This document shows, piece after piece, positions 48,126-61,000 of a stretch of DNA of 64,000 nt (its first letter is position 1; the number at the start of each line of letters is the position of its first letter). A program made the translations under genes and the position numbers. The notes under the pieces are model-generated. The model made no database searches, was not told the origin of the DNA, and saw nothing but the letters and a program-made list of their open reading frames with translations. This DNA is from Sanderia malayensis (Eukaryota > Cnidaria > Scyphozoa > Semaeostomeae > Pelagiidae). The stretch covers positions 2,108,001 through 2,172,000 of the forward strand of contig RQOL01000906.1 of assembly GCA_013076295.1 (NCBI GenBank), read 5' to 3'.

Positions 48126-51100
48126 TCAGCGCCTGCTTCTTTTAGAACTCTTCTCAGTATCCCTAAAATGAGATAAATTTATACTTAACATATAAACGAT
48201 ACATCATTCCATGTGTATGATCTTCGAAATAAGCAATGTAGACGCATTTACGACAAGCAATAAAACATTAAACAATACCTGTCTGAAGTTTCTGATCTCT
48301 TGCCAGCTCTTTTGGCGTCCGACAAGAACTTATCCAACTCGAAAGGATCTTCTTCTTCGAATTTCTCAAACTGTACCGGTCCATCACGTTTCCGGCTGTG
48401 ATCAGTTCCGGCAAAATCTTTATCCGGTACGAACCTATGAGAAAACAATGCAATTACACCACGTCCCAAAAAGGCATTAGAATATTCCACTGCTATGTTA
48501 ATGAGTGCAGTTAAATCTATGAGAACTCTGGTCAATGATGCCCACTATAGCAACGTAAAAGCTACTAACGAATATCGAATATGATGATGGATGATGCAAC
48601 TATAGTAGTGTACTAGATATAGCAGGTAAGCGTAAGGTAATGATGCAACTATAGTAGTGTGATGTAACAGGTAAGGTAATGATGCAACCATAGAAGTATG
48701 ATACAACAAGTACGCACTCATGGATGCAACAAAACATGTATAAACTCAAAGACAGATTCACAGTACAGGAAATAGCATCCAAAAGACCCACCTTGCTCGT
48801 CCAATAACTATAAATATCAACCTGTAAGAATTAAATAGAATGTGACGACGTATTCCCACCTGCTTGTTTTCATCAGAGTCTCAATATCATCACCATACGT
48901 GTCTTTATCGATATTCTTTGATGGTCTATACATGGATGATACAGCATCATTCTTTCTCCATGGCTGATCGTAAACATTATACGAATCCTCCTCACCAAAT
49001 CCACTGTCCATTCCCTGAAAAACAAAAAAACCAATTTCCAATACAACCTATTCAATTGCCAACTTTAAGGCCCAACAATCAAGCTATCAGATACCAACTG
49101 CTAATCCGATTCGGCTAATCAAATGCTAGCAACATAATTTTTAAGCTGCCAATGCAAACTAATGATCACAATACAGGTGACAGGCAAACTGCAGTATGAG
49201 TGATGTAAGTGATCTGAGTGATGTAAAAAGATCAATAGACATTGAGTCGTATTGGATATCGGTATACCTTTGATTGATTAAACAATCTCTGATCATACAT
49301 GGTTTCTTGTGAGCTTCCACCGGCGGATGGCACTCCAAGAGCAATCTTCTCACTAATGTCACGATCCTTGTCTCGCTGCAGCTTCGACCTTGATAATTCA
49401 AAAGAAAAATACATGCAATCAGTCACCAATCATTATATGTTAAACATTAGAAGCCCTAGAATTAGCTGGTGTGGGCTTGTTCTCCCATGATATACCAGGG
49501 CGATTATCCTGGATAATCATTCAGCGACCTCGAAAGGGTGGAGAGCTGAGTGGACACACGGCTTGTAGTTCGCGGTTTCTATCTCTCATGCAATGAAGCC
49601 CATGAAAGGTAACCTTCAAGGATACGACAATCCAGTATTTCAACTACCACACTGGATCACCGCACTGTACTAACGTAGCTGGATCTATATTTTTTCCAGT
49701 ATGTATTCCAGTTACCATTTACTATATGTATTCCAGTTAGCATGCATGAAGCACACTCACCTCTTATCCGGTGCAGCTCTTGAAATTCTTCTGTCTCTTT
49801 CTCTGTCTTTATGCCGGTCGTAACGCAAACTATCCCTCTCTGTTTCTTCTGAATCTTTGGGAACTAAAAGCAAGAAATAGAATAGACATCAAAATTTGCA
49901 ATTGAAAACATCGTAACCATTATATACCAGTTAGCATCGTTTTAGTTTAAGATTTATGCCTTGCGAAAGCTGTTTATAGAAACACAAATATGGCAAAAAC
50001 AATTTTATAGATTTTATTTTATTTCAGAGTTAAACTGCATTGGGAGATAATTAGAGGGTCTGGATGGTGATAGAATAAGCAGAAACCTGATTTGATTCCA
50101 GCTCGTTCTTCTCTGGCTCTTTGGGCCAACTTTCGCAAATGTTCTTCTTTTTTCTCCTTTTCTTTCTGTGCCATTTTCTTCTCTAACTGTGCTCTCATTT
50201 CAACAGCTTCACGGGCCTAAAGAAAGACGTTCAAGATGTTCAAAGTCATGCACAGTATTCCTTGCAAATTCATGCGGCAAAACACCTAAGCAGCCACTTG
50301 AAATGGCTCTGACAGTTTCAAAAAGGACAGTCTCGCTTATATAATGTGAAAAATTAACCAAACAATATGAAAACAAAGCATTATCGGTAGACAAACCTTT
50401 CTATCTGCAATGTAAAGTGCTTCTGCAAGCTTTGCAAATTTGTCATTGATATGAGGATCTTGCAAGCCACGTCCATCAGAGGCCAGTCGCTTATCCAATG
50501 GAATTGTGTATCCCTAAAAATGATTCACAAGCTATAAGCTGTATACTATTTCAATAAAATATAATTACAATTACATAGTCAAAGCATATCATGCATAAGT
50601 ATACTATATCAAAGTGGTACTATACCATACTAAACGATATGATGCAATATGGTAATATGTCAAACTATATAAAATGATTACAAATTGAATATATGAATGA
50701 ATAAAAAAATAAAATCGATTATACCTTAGGATTCTTCCAATTTGAAATGCAAGGGGGAATTTTCCACTCTTGCTGTTCCTTAACAGTAACCTTTTGAAAA
50801 GACAAGGAAATCATCAATCAGACTGGATCCAATGTCCTAAATGTACGACATATCTCTTGAGAAGAAGAAACAAACCTTTCTTGTTGGCGAATGCATAACA
50901 GGTGCTGGGGGTGAAGGGGGGCCTCTTGGGATCTTCTTATTTGTCCTGGAGAAACAACATCAACTTGAATGAAACTACAATACCGTAAATTCTACCTGAG
51001 TAAAGTATATAAGCATGACAATGATGATATTAGATTGTTGATCACGTGAAACTCACTTGAATTTAGGAGGCTCAATTGGATCGCTTTGCATTTCAACCAT

Positions 51101-53240
51101 CCTGATAACTCTCTGCTTGGCACCAGAATTGTACAGTGTACCTTGTTGTGATGGTGTATACCTGGAAAACAATACAAACGTCTCAATCAATGCTTTAATT
51201 AAAAAAGCCGATGATGATGCAACAATCAATGAAAAATGCACATTGAAACAGCAATGAAAAAAAGTAGAGTAATTGTTTATTGGAGCAGGAAGGAAGCATA
51301 CAGCACACCAACCTGATGTATTTTGCTGGTTCCAATTTTTTTGCAGCCTGGACTGGCTGAGCAGCAGATATTTTAGTATTCACTTCTTTTTCTAATGCCT
51401 GTCTTGTCCTTTCCGTAATCTATAAGAAGGTAAGCAAAGAACAATCAACACAGCTATAAGGTAAGCAAAGAACAATCAGTACAGCTATTTCAACACAATC
51501 TAAAAGAGCTTTACTGTGTGAATATCGCTAAAAACCATAGCTAGAGCGAGCTCTATGACCAAATTTAAAGTAAGAAGGCAAAGTATAATATATAATTGAG
51601 CTTATTCAGTATGACAAGTGCTTTATAATTGGCACATTATAAGTTGAAAGATTAAAATTCACCTCCTTTATGTCCTCATCATCAGGTCTAGCCAGTTCTG
51701 GATCGTCTTTCTTCAATTGAGCTGGAAGTAAATCTGTGAATTTTGAATGAATCACCTGGAATGAGAAAAGATGAGTTGAATTCACAACATAATACAGAAA
51801 AACAACAAAATTGTTACAGAACAGGGATCTACTAAACAAGAAAACAAAATCAAATCAAACAGTTCCGATGGAAACAATTAACTTGAACATGTCAACAAAT
51901 GGCAGCTTGCCTTATCTTGCTTTTGACCAGCTCGTAGTAAATCATCATATTTCACTCTTCCTTCTTCGTCAACTCGGACTGGAAGAGCTGTCGAGCTCAT
52001 CTGTTGACAAATAAAAGAATAGGCATTAAAGCTGAGCAATGCACCATGATATGATTGCATTCAATAAAAGCAAACAATTTTAAAGAAATACCTTTTTTTC
52101 TCTTCCCATTCCAAGTGGATATTGTGCAATGTGTATTTCTGGGAAAGCACCTCCATCGCCAAAGTCCTTTATTAATAAAAATCATAATATATTGCCAATC
52201 ATCACAAGCATCTATACCCAGTCTGCATTCCATGTAGCAAATTCCGAAGATCTTCGGCGTGGAGTAATTTTCTTTGGCATGGCGTTGGCGTGAGATCGGC
52301 ATCTGCTGGCGTGTGGCGTACCAATTTTAATTTATTTTATTACATTATTCTTTTAATTACTTGTGATTGATTGCCATTCTGTCAGCATTTGTTGATTTGT
52401 TCCATCGCTATTAGGTTTTTGCGGGTATTTCTGCATCATTGTTATGCCAATGCATAAATAACCTGTAATTATGGGGGTGGGGTTTGCGCAATGTTTTTGT
52501 TCGTTTTTTAATTGCATATAAACCCTGGCGTACACTTGGCCTTGTCTTGGCGTACCTTCGGCGTGGAGTTTACATGGAATGCACCCTGGATCTATACCAA
52601 AGTGGTTAAGTACCTTTGCTACTTACATCTTGCCTTCTTGGCATCCAACCATTTCTTTGTCCATATGGTGGACAATTGCCACTGACAGCAACCGTATTGA
52701 TCTAAAAACACAAAAAATAAAAATTTCTAGAATCATCTGATTTAACCAATTAACCAATATACCTCTAATATTCTTAAATAGAAGAAAATAAATTTTTACA
52801 AGAAAAGAGTTACAGATATGAAGCAGTCTAAAATTTAATGGATCCTTTTAATACTCTTCACAAATCTATAGGAGTAAGATAGTGGGTAACTCACGGAATT
52901 GAATGTTCTTTCCAATTCATCATCTTCAGCTTCTTGTTGGGTAAGCTGAGTTGGGGCTGGTAGTAATCTGCGGAATGGAAAAAGCCAATCAAACTTCCGA
53001 ACAATAGAAAATTCAAGTGCCAGTGATTGCCTCAAAGACCGAAAAAAACAACCTATTTTGTTGAGTTATTATCAAACACATCAACTCAGAATTTATACGG
53101 ATTAATTATATCAGTTTGCGGGCTAAACATCGACTTCTCTTCCATTAATTCAGAATGGCCTAAGCAAACAGATTAAAAAGAAAGCAAAGAGCGTCATATT
53201 ATAAGCTTGTGTCGTTAGTAAATTACCTGGTCAATGCCAT
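48126..53240 (-). CDS. SNW1: SNW domain-containing protein 1 (SKIP), splicing factor and co-regulator
   Basis: Nuclear spliceosome component (Prp45/SKIP family), also a transcription co-regulator in animals. Seventeen exons joined in phase give 528 residues against 536 in human: 53240-53227, 52967-52895, 52701-52627, 52166-52092, 52000-51911, 51755-51663, 51419-51313, 51161-51057, 50945-50876, 50790-50725, 50513-50397, 50216-50087, 49863-49761, 49388-49268, 49014-48860, 48434-48279, 48162-48126. It starts MALTRLLPAPTQL. The SNW core is highly conserved (FGDGGAFPEIHIAQYPLGMG, YIRYTPSQQGTLYNSGAKQR, PRGPPSPPAPVMHSPTRK, CISNWKNPKGYTIPLDK). A charged RED/KKEE region follows, then a conserved tail (SKLQRDKDRDISEKIALGVP, YNVYDQPWRK, FVPDKDFAG, EDPFELDKFL). 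The first exon codes only 14 bp and the last only 12 residues, ending KRSRR. The intron after exon 5 uses a GC donor. Confidence 0.96.
48580..48700. repeat. Short irregular repeats in SNW1 intron 15
   Basis: GATGATGCAACTATAGTAGTGT recurs three to four times with spacing changes (AACAGGTAAGGTAATGATGCAA). A degenerate local duplication. Confidence 0.6.
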
Positions 53241-54845
53241 TTTGGAGTTTCACAAATAGACTAAGTTTAGCAGACTTTATTCTCCACTTTATCTTTATCT
53301 TTTCTACTAAAATTGTCTGGTCTGCGTCAATATAATACTTCGCGTCGATCAAGAACGAGTTCTTTATGCCATCACATATTTTTTCGTCGCACACGCTTGT
53401 TGTTGTTGCAGGCAGTGCACGCACACGCGAAACGAAAAAACCACACGCAGATGCATTCTGGGTTATCTGGGTTATATATCCAATGGTTATACCCTTAGGT
53501 TATTATACCCCCTTCAATACTGATGCAAGAAAAAAGAAATGCAGAAAAAATGAGCCCCCGAAAGCACCCCCACTTCAGCTTGAAAAGCAAAACAGATACC
53601 ATTTTCCCTCGGAAAAGCTTAAGCTTATTTTTACGAGAATGCATTAACTCTACAGAGCCTCGGTCTTTTCCATTGATATTCATAAATTGTCATTGTTTTT
53701 TGGTAATTTTGAATATCCCTCATCATTATAAACATTAATCTCATAAAAACAGTGAGTATTTATTTGCTACAGCTAGGTCTTGTTTATTGGTTATCCAGCC
53801 AGCCAAAAAATAGCTTGAATGATGAAATGATTAGAAGTCTCTGTTTTGAAATGTTTGTTTTGAAAGCAGGTGGTAAGGGCAATGAGTTGATCGGTGGGTG
53901 ACCCAGTTAAGACAACCACTGAGCGTGCCATTTTGAGTAAATGATGTCACCAATTAGAAGCCAGCGCCGTAAAATCTTGCATTCAATACACCGCTGTGAG
54001 CTCATGTGCAAAATGAAAACGTAAGAGAAAAAAACATTGAATGCAACATGTAAACATGTGAACTATAATAGAACAGCTCTTATGACAAGATAAACCTACT
54101 GCCTGGAAAAGATATTAAATAGGATATTAAAAGAATAAACCTAGAAAATAACAAGAAAAACATGGATTTATAATCATTATAGGCAAAATTTGTCCCAAAA
54201 TATTTTTATTTTGATAATTTTGTACACTACTATTGACAAAGTAGGTTAATATACAAGTAGAACTTTAAGGAACTTTGCAAATTAAGCTGAACTACTTAGG
54301 CATATGTATGACAATGTGACAAATTTAATGTTGGTAAATTCAAGCGTTAAAGTCAACTTCATTTCCATGATACGTACATAGTTTTCAATTAGCCTTAAAC
54401 TTCAGAATGAGAATGGGTTCAAACGTTATTTGGTCTTTCGATGCTGTTACATTGGCTTACAAAACCCTGATTAATGTTTGCACTATAAGAATTAGCTGAG
54501 TTAAAAATAGAAAACTAGATATGTTCATTTTTTAGCTTACAGATGTTAATTCATCCTTAATAGATGTGCCAATTCAGCTTAATAAAGAACTAAAACGTCC
54601 CTTGAAAAGCCTGTCTTGTGACAATTTAAAATTGCATCAAGCCTTTGTATCAAGATGGATGCGGACATCAAAATAACGATCTTTAAAGGGGGCAAATAAA
54701 TGCTTCACGGATCAGCAGCTCACTAAACCAAGGAAAACTGAACTGTAAGCAGTCCATTAAGGAACGTTGATACGAAATCGGGTTGAACATTGAGACTTTT
54801 CGTTATTATTACGAGATTCGATTGTCGTTTGATGTGACAGTGCCT
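53241..54845. other. Intergenic region, SNW1 promoter side
   Basis: 1.6 kb, AT-rich. The first few hundred bases should hold the SNW1 5' UTR and promoter; the left-hand end of the sulfotransferase 3' UTR lies at the other side. A TTTATT (AATAAA on the minus strand) occurs near 54205-54210. No open frame looks coding. Confidence 0.4.
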
Positions 54846-56198
54846 TTAATCGACTAATGAAAAACTCAACGTCGTTAGCTCTTCTTCGTCGTCAACTATC
54901 TTATAGCCAAGCAAATTCATCACTTCGTAGCATTCCGTCTCGATTACCCTCACCATGGGGTATTGCATTTGCACCCTCCAATTCTGCACTGAACCAGTGA
55001 GATTTTTCGCGTAGAATTCTTCGATGGAGCCAGATGTGGACGAGCTGTACTGTGGCGGCTTCGTCGTTGTGCCATAAGCCAGTTTGTCGAGCCACATTCG
55101 AACTTGGGGAGCCACTGGGACACCGACAAATTTGTACACGAGCTCGGTGATCTGATGCGGATTCGTGCCAAGATCTTCGTAACGAAGTAGCGTGTATTTA
55201 CCCTGCAGCCACGACGGTGCTGTAATGGCATACTTGATATTCCTGAGCATCTGACTGCAGAGCGTGCGAGAAAACTCCTTCACTGCAGTCGCCGTGTAGT
55301 TCCCTGTGGAGTTGTCGTTTTTCATCAGATGCGTGTACACGATGGCGCGAGGATCTCTGACAAGATGCACGACTTTCAATGAATACTCAGCACTCTCCTT
55401 GTCCATTAAATACGACAGTTTGTGCACGTCGCTAAACTGGATCGTTTTCGTGACAGTGTGCTGGTGCAGCTTACATATAGCGGACGTGGTTTTAGGCTTC
55501 AGTGGAGTGCACATGCGAATGTTATACCACGGATAGTCGTGATTGCCGGGACAGAGCGGAGACACCGACAAAGCTCTGCTTGCCAAACGACTCCTCAGTG
55601 AGCTATATTGAAACGACATATGATTGGTGAAGTATGTTAGTTCGTCAAACTTGCAGTGAAATATCCCATCTAACAGATGTGTGACCATTGCATCGTACAC
55701 GTCGGGAGGCCTGTTCTCCTTGTAATAGTCAAGCGACCTCAACGGCTCGTACAAGTAGAAGACTTGCGGATTCTGGTTAAACAACTCTCCAAGCAACGAG
55801 CTGCCACAGTGCTCTCCTGATAGGATCAAGATATTCTGTCGCATCTTGCTGCCATGCTGGCTCATCCACGAGTTGAATTCCAACAGTTTGTTCAGCCTCT
55901 CGTACATGGAGACTTTCTGGCGCAGATCGACCAGCTCCTTCTCCAGTGACGTACAATTGGCGCAGAGTATCTCGTTCCGAAAACAATTCGCTCCGGTACA
56001 TTGCAAAGACGACAGTTGGGTCGACTGCTTTGTCTCGGCGTGATGTGGCTTCGCCGGAAGGGGCTCCTGCTTACATGTTATGGAAGATGCATCGAAATTC
56101 GGTCTTGTACCACTCAGGAATAAGATAACGAACATTGCAAGAAGTAAGGCAAAACATAATGCGGTCTCTCTCGGCCTATTCAATGTATCCAGTACCAT
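54846..56198 (-). CDS. Carbohydrate sulfotransferase (CHST-like), Golgi type II membrane protein
   Basis: Intronless 450-residue frame. A short cytoplasmic tail and one signal-anchor helix at about 13-30 (ALCFALLLAMFVILFLSG) give the type II Golgi topology of this family, followed by a stem with Cys clusters and a short coiled coil. The PAPS 5'-phosphosulfate loop region is at about 123-140 (ILILSGEHCGSSLLGELF), directly followed by NPQVFYLYEPL, typical of Gal/GalNAc/GlcNAc 6-O-sulfotransferases (CHST1-7 group). The 3'-phosphate motif is at about 277-290 (VVHLVRDPRAIVYTH). The reaction is transfer of sulfate from PAPS to sugar hydroxyls of glycosaminoglycan or other glycans. The usual basic residue before GSS is replaced (EHCGSS). 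The exact acceptor is not inferable. Cnidarians often carry many such single-exon copies (recalled, not shown here). Confidence 0.88.
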   Translation of the reverse strand: MVLDTLNRPRETALCFALLLAMFVILFLSGTRPNFDASSITCKQEPLPAKPHHAETKQSTQLSSLQCTGANCFRNEILCANCTSLEKELVDLRQKVSMYERLNKLLEFNSWMSQHGSKMRQNILILSGEHCGSSLLGELFNQNPQVFYLYEPLRSLDYYKENRPPDVYDAMVTHLLDGIFHCKFDELTYFTNHMSFQYSSLRSRLASRALSVSPLCPGNHDYPWYNIRMCTPLKPKTTSAICKLHQHTVTKTIQFSDVHKLSYLMDKESAEYSLKVVHLVRDPRAIVYTHLMKNDNSTGNYTATAVKEFSRTLCSQMLRNIKYAITAPSWLQGKYTLLRYEDLGTNPHQITELVYKFVGVPVAPQVRMWLDKLAYGTTTKPPQYSSSTSGSIEEFYAKNLTGSVQNWRVQMQYPMVRVIETECYEVMNLLGYKIVDDEEELTTLSFSLVD

Positions 56199-58094
56199 GA
56201 TAAATGATGGGTAGCTACGACGATGCTATTAACGATGATGATAATAATACCATATTGAAAAACGTCTTGGAGACCGATAGAGGTTGTTAACAATTGATTC
56301 CCTTAACAGAGTTTCATGAAACTCAGCTAAGAGAACATATTCCAGTGATCAAAAAACCAATGATCCTCTTTATCGGTCAAAACAATAGACAACAAGCAGC
56401 AGAAAACGAAAGTAGATTCGATGAAGTGCTTCAAAACCAGACTGTTCATTAACGTTGATGACTTAAGTGTTAGTTTGAACAATTCGATCTTCTCATATAT
56501 CTAGGCAAAGCCCGAGAGCCATTGATTACATATTCAAATCAGTTCAAGCGTGGGGCTGAAGTGAAGAACAACCAACCGCTTGCTTCTGACCTACATTCCA
56601 CAGCTATTTCTGCTCGATCATTCATATACACACAAACAGGTACCAACTGACAGCCGCTACTCCGCGCTAAAGCTTTCCCGCCACAGTGGCCAGCCAATCA
56701 CCGAGCAGCTTGGAGACCAGCCAGCCAATCACAAGCTAAAACAAGCAACCGGCGCAAATTATGATGTCAACAATATGTTTGTGCATTTGCCCACTGAAAC
56801 TCACGATGATTCAAAAGTTGCATGCTGATTAGCCGAATTCATTGACCCCGACTTTAATTATGAACTTGGCTAGGCTAAAACAATAGGCCTACAGAAATGA
56901 TTCGCGTTAGACAATATGATTTTGTAAAGGGTCAATGCATCCAGACAAGAATACTGAATTTCCTACACCAACTTTGGTTGCAGTTGCCAATTTTTAAACT
57001 GTATCTTGCTTATATACTATTTCAAACAAGTGTCAAATAGTGGCTGAAGAAATTTGCAATAAGCGTTCAACCTAATAAACAGGTACATATCATCTTTCAC
57101 CCCCAAACAAATACCTATACAGTATTAAATTGAAGTTTAGCTGCTTGCTATGAGACTGTAGGAGGGTAATAAAACTCTCCACACAACTTTAAGGGAATCA
57201 AAATACGATCTTTGCGAGCATCACTATTATTCAAAAAAACATGCCATATATTTTCACTTTGTTCAATAGCTAATAACGTTATAAATGTTTTCAAATTGTT
57301 ATCGGCTTTGTTGCTTTTGCAAAGATACCTAATCAAGTTCTACCAAATTTTAAACACAAAGAAATACAAGTTGAGCAAGGAGAGCTGGCAGCAAAAACAA
57401 CGGTGCAATGAACAATTGTGTCATCTTCAAGGCATCTCTTCACTATAAATTAAATTAGACACACGCGTCTCTAATTAAATAAGAATACCTACTCTATGCC
57501 TCACTGATCTTTAATCATAATAACAAAAGAACAACAATTTTAATTAGCACGCTAAAATTGAAGGTTAAGGTTAATCAAAACAGAATTCACGCTGACCTAT
57601 GCTCTAATGTCTTGAATTATAGGTACTATAGGAACCTAAATAACCGTTCTACTCCATTAAACAAGAGGTGCAAACAAAATAAGTGAATCAATAGATAATT
57701 AGGCGAATTAAGCAGGACTGCTTGTGCTTCTTGCAGATACGAGAGTTTCATACTAGCATATCAACTGCAACTAATTGTGTGCCAACGTGCCAACGAGCAC
57801 TTTAAAACTATAATTGATAAAGCAGAATTTATCACTCAGATGCAGAAACTCAGTTTCAAAATGCTATTGAGAAGCTAATTCAAAACAACACAGACAGAAG
57901 ATTGTTCAAGAGTCTATCTGTGTCTCCACATATTAAGGCAGTAAGACCCACAAAGGAAAGAGGGAGACACTGCCAAGCTGCTACGTACCGATAGTCAGAA
58001 ACTACGTGAATCGAATAAAGAATTAGCTACATTGTAATATTCTCTCTTAATGTCTCCTACACTATCTAAGCAATCTGACGTCATTGTCACGAAT
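56199..58094. other. Intergenic region between sulfotransferase and carotenoid oxygenase
   Basis: 1.9 kb, AT-rich. It includes the upstream region of the sulfotransferase (56199 onward, with a GATGATAATAAT run) and the 3' flank of the carotenoid oxygenase. Open frames here are short and lack coding character. Confidence 0.4.
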
Positions 58095-61000
58095 TCAAAG
58101 CTTTGACTTCACAAGCAATGTACCAGGGTTGATAAATACCTCAGGTGAGAATGTGCCATGAAACCCATATGGGACATGGTGCTTCAAATTGATCTTTGCA
58201 ATGCATCCCTTACCCACATCTGTTGCGTCGAGAACGCAGAAGCTCGTCACGTGTTTCTTTGGATGGTAGAGCTGGACCAAAACATAGCCATCGTCCTCGC
58301 AGCCTCGATCGCGAGATTCGTAGCCGAAACGAGGCACGAAACAGGGCTCACCTATGATACCCTCCGAATGCCAGACTTGTCGGGAACCAGTCGCTGTGTC
58401 ATACTAAGTTAAAAGCAAAAAAATAAATAAATTATTCACAAGCTGCCGTCACATTAACCTTATAACTTCCTTGGTAACTTAAGTAATTTAAGGAGGTTGA
58501 TATGACATCATAGTATCAACTATCAATACATTACTCCCTTGTTTTCCTGTGCTATATCCATATCCCAATCTTCCGGAAGCGATTTGAATAGAGCAGATAT
58601 GAATAGAGGGAAAATAGGAGATTATGCAGTGAGACTATATCAACGATGCATGTTGCAGTGGAATTCCATTAGATTGTACCTAAAGAACTCAGACTTTCCG
58701 TATACATCGGACTGCCATTCAATGTCCCTTAAATCGCCCTACCCCAATTTAACTTGGACATTTGCTAAGGTCAAACCATTCCTATTCCAGCCCAGTCCAA
58801 CGTGGCTAGTATCAAGGGTATATTCACTTGCTAGATCATCCCCAGGAAACATACAAGCCGTAGTTGCAAGTAACATGCTTAACTAACCTTAATAACATCC
58901 CTGAACGGGACATTCTGTCCTTGCCTATCGTTGGCCATTAGATAATTGAAATTGGTGCCTTGGAAACCGTGTCTATACGGATGGATGGAGATAAATTCAC
59001 ACGAAGCTTCATCCACAACCTTGTCCACGCAGGTTTTCTCGTCAATATTTATTGTGAACTGTCGCAGCTTTCCAGGTGCAACCGATGCATTGCTCAGCCA
59101 CATTCCGTTTTCGAAATCCATTTTGAATTTCTCCTCGTAACATGGAGCCACAAATTGGACGCAATTTCCAATCTGCTCTGCAGTGCCATAGTGATACATC
59201 TGCACAAAATAACGACAAGGAATAAATGTTACAAGTTATTCTTGCAACGCATAAAGAAATAAATGGTCGGAAAATCTCCGCTACAACTTATGTACTGGTT
59301 CCAGGAATGCTTCATATGGTCTATGGTATTGGCTCATTCATTGTAACTCTGGCTCTTGAGCAATAGGAGTCTTACAGCCCCCCCCCCCTCCAAGGCACGG
59401 TCATCTTCTTTGAGAGGTTTCAAATAATGCACGAGCCACTACCTTGCAACACAAATGCAGTTAGGCTTCAACAATAAAGTTGACTAGTGTACAACAAGAC
59501 CTCCCCGATATTTCTAACGTGTCACGGCCGCCCGTGATTTCAACTAGCCATGAGCATGCTTCAATAGTGACCCTCGCAACTCAATAAAAAACCTCTTCAT
59601 TCTCTTCCTGGGTGCGCAACGAATACGCAGGCTCGGCTGTACATCAAATGACATGAAAAAACATACGTGGAACTTACGTGGTAAGCTCCTGTATTGACAG
59701 TGACTATTTGATCCTTTCTTGCGGGATCTCTTGGGACGAGAACAAGCTTCGAAGGCTGGTCCTTGAAATACCTCATCGTCTCGCCTGGCGATGACCAGCC
59801 GGCAGCGATTGCGAAACCGCTGACCGCAGATATCTTTACAAATGGGGTAATGTGCACTAGATAGTAGTCGGGTAAGAGAGCAAAGTCGTGCACGTAGTTG
59901 AGTCCCTCGATGCTGCACGTTTGTTTTCGGTGCAGTGACCAGTCTTGGTTGAATTCGTAAATGGCCAATTTGGGCAGTGTGCCCACTCCAGGGCGCTGGC
60001 TAAAGCACACAAGTCGCTGTCAAGAGAACAAGAAGGATCTTATATGACGTAGTTGTGAAAGGATGCCCTATGATTGAAAATACTGACGCTGTTGCATTCA
60101 CCATACCAGATGAAACTTACTAGAAAACTTGCATCAACATACTCACATCGTTGACTGCATCGACTCGAAAGTGTGCCCCAAGGCAGCTCAACTCAAGATT
60201 TCCATTGAGATTATCTATGCCAAGAGTCTCCAAGTTATGTGGATCCAAACATATTGGCATAGATGTCTCATAGCAAGACAAAAGCTGAAATAATAAAACA
60301 TACTGGGTTAAATAGAGTATTGAGTTTCTATCCACAATTGTTGCAGGCATTAACCAGGTTTGCCTGGGCATAGTATTGAGATGCACTTGCTATGCATCAG
60401 GTTACTCATGAAATTAATGCAAATAAAAATCAAATCAATTGCACACCTTTCCACCCCAATAAAATACATTCGTATTAGAGGGATTGCGAAAATTAAGGCT
60501 CAATTTACTGCCAGTGACTAGCGCAGACAACGCCTTGATTGTGTCTTTGACTGGTTGTTTATTCGCAGTGCCCATCTGACCCCGATAGATGAATTTCTTC
60601 TCCTTTTCCTCTTCCAGTCGGTGTGGAGAGAGAACAAATTTTGATTTAAAATGAACTTGTCCATCGATAATAGTCAAAGCACAAATCATTCCATCTCCAT
60701 CAATGGCTGAATAATAAAAAGAGAAGGTGTTTCATGTTAAAACCAAACCAATTGACTTTACATTGTGCAGGGCATAGCATCAGTAAATATAATGCATTTC
60801 GTTAACTTTTGTTTGAAAGAGACCTCTAAAATCAAATTTTTAAAGGAGAAAAACGGATGTTTCGAAAAACGGATTTCGGATTCGTACTCTACGCAATAAA
60901 ATGAACCAAAATAAGTAAAGATAATTTTTGGTGACAGTTCTCCTTTAAGCTTTTGGAAATTTCACTCATCCAGTATCCTGGTTGACATATGCTTTGACAC

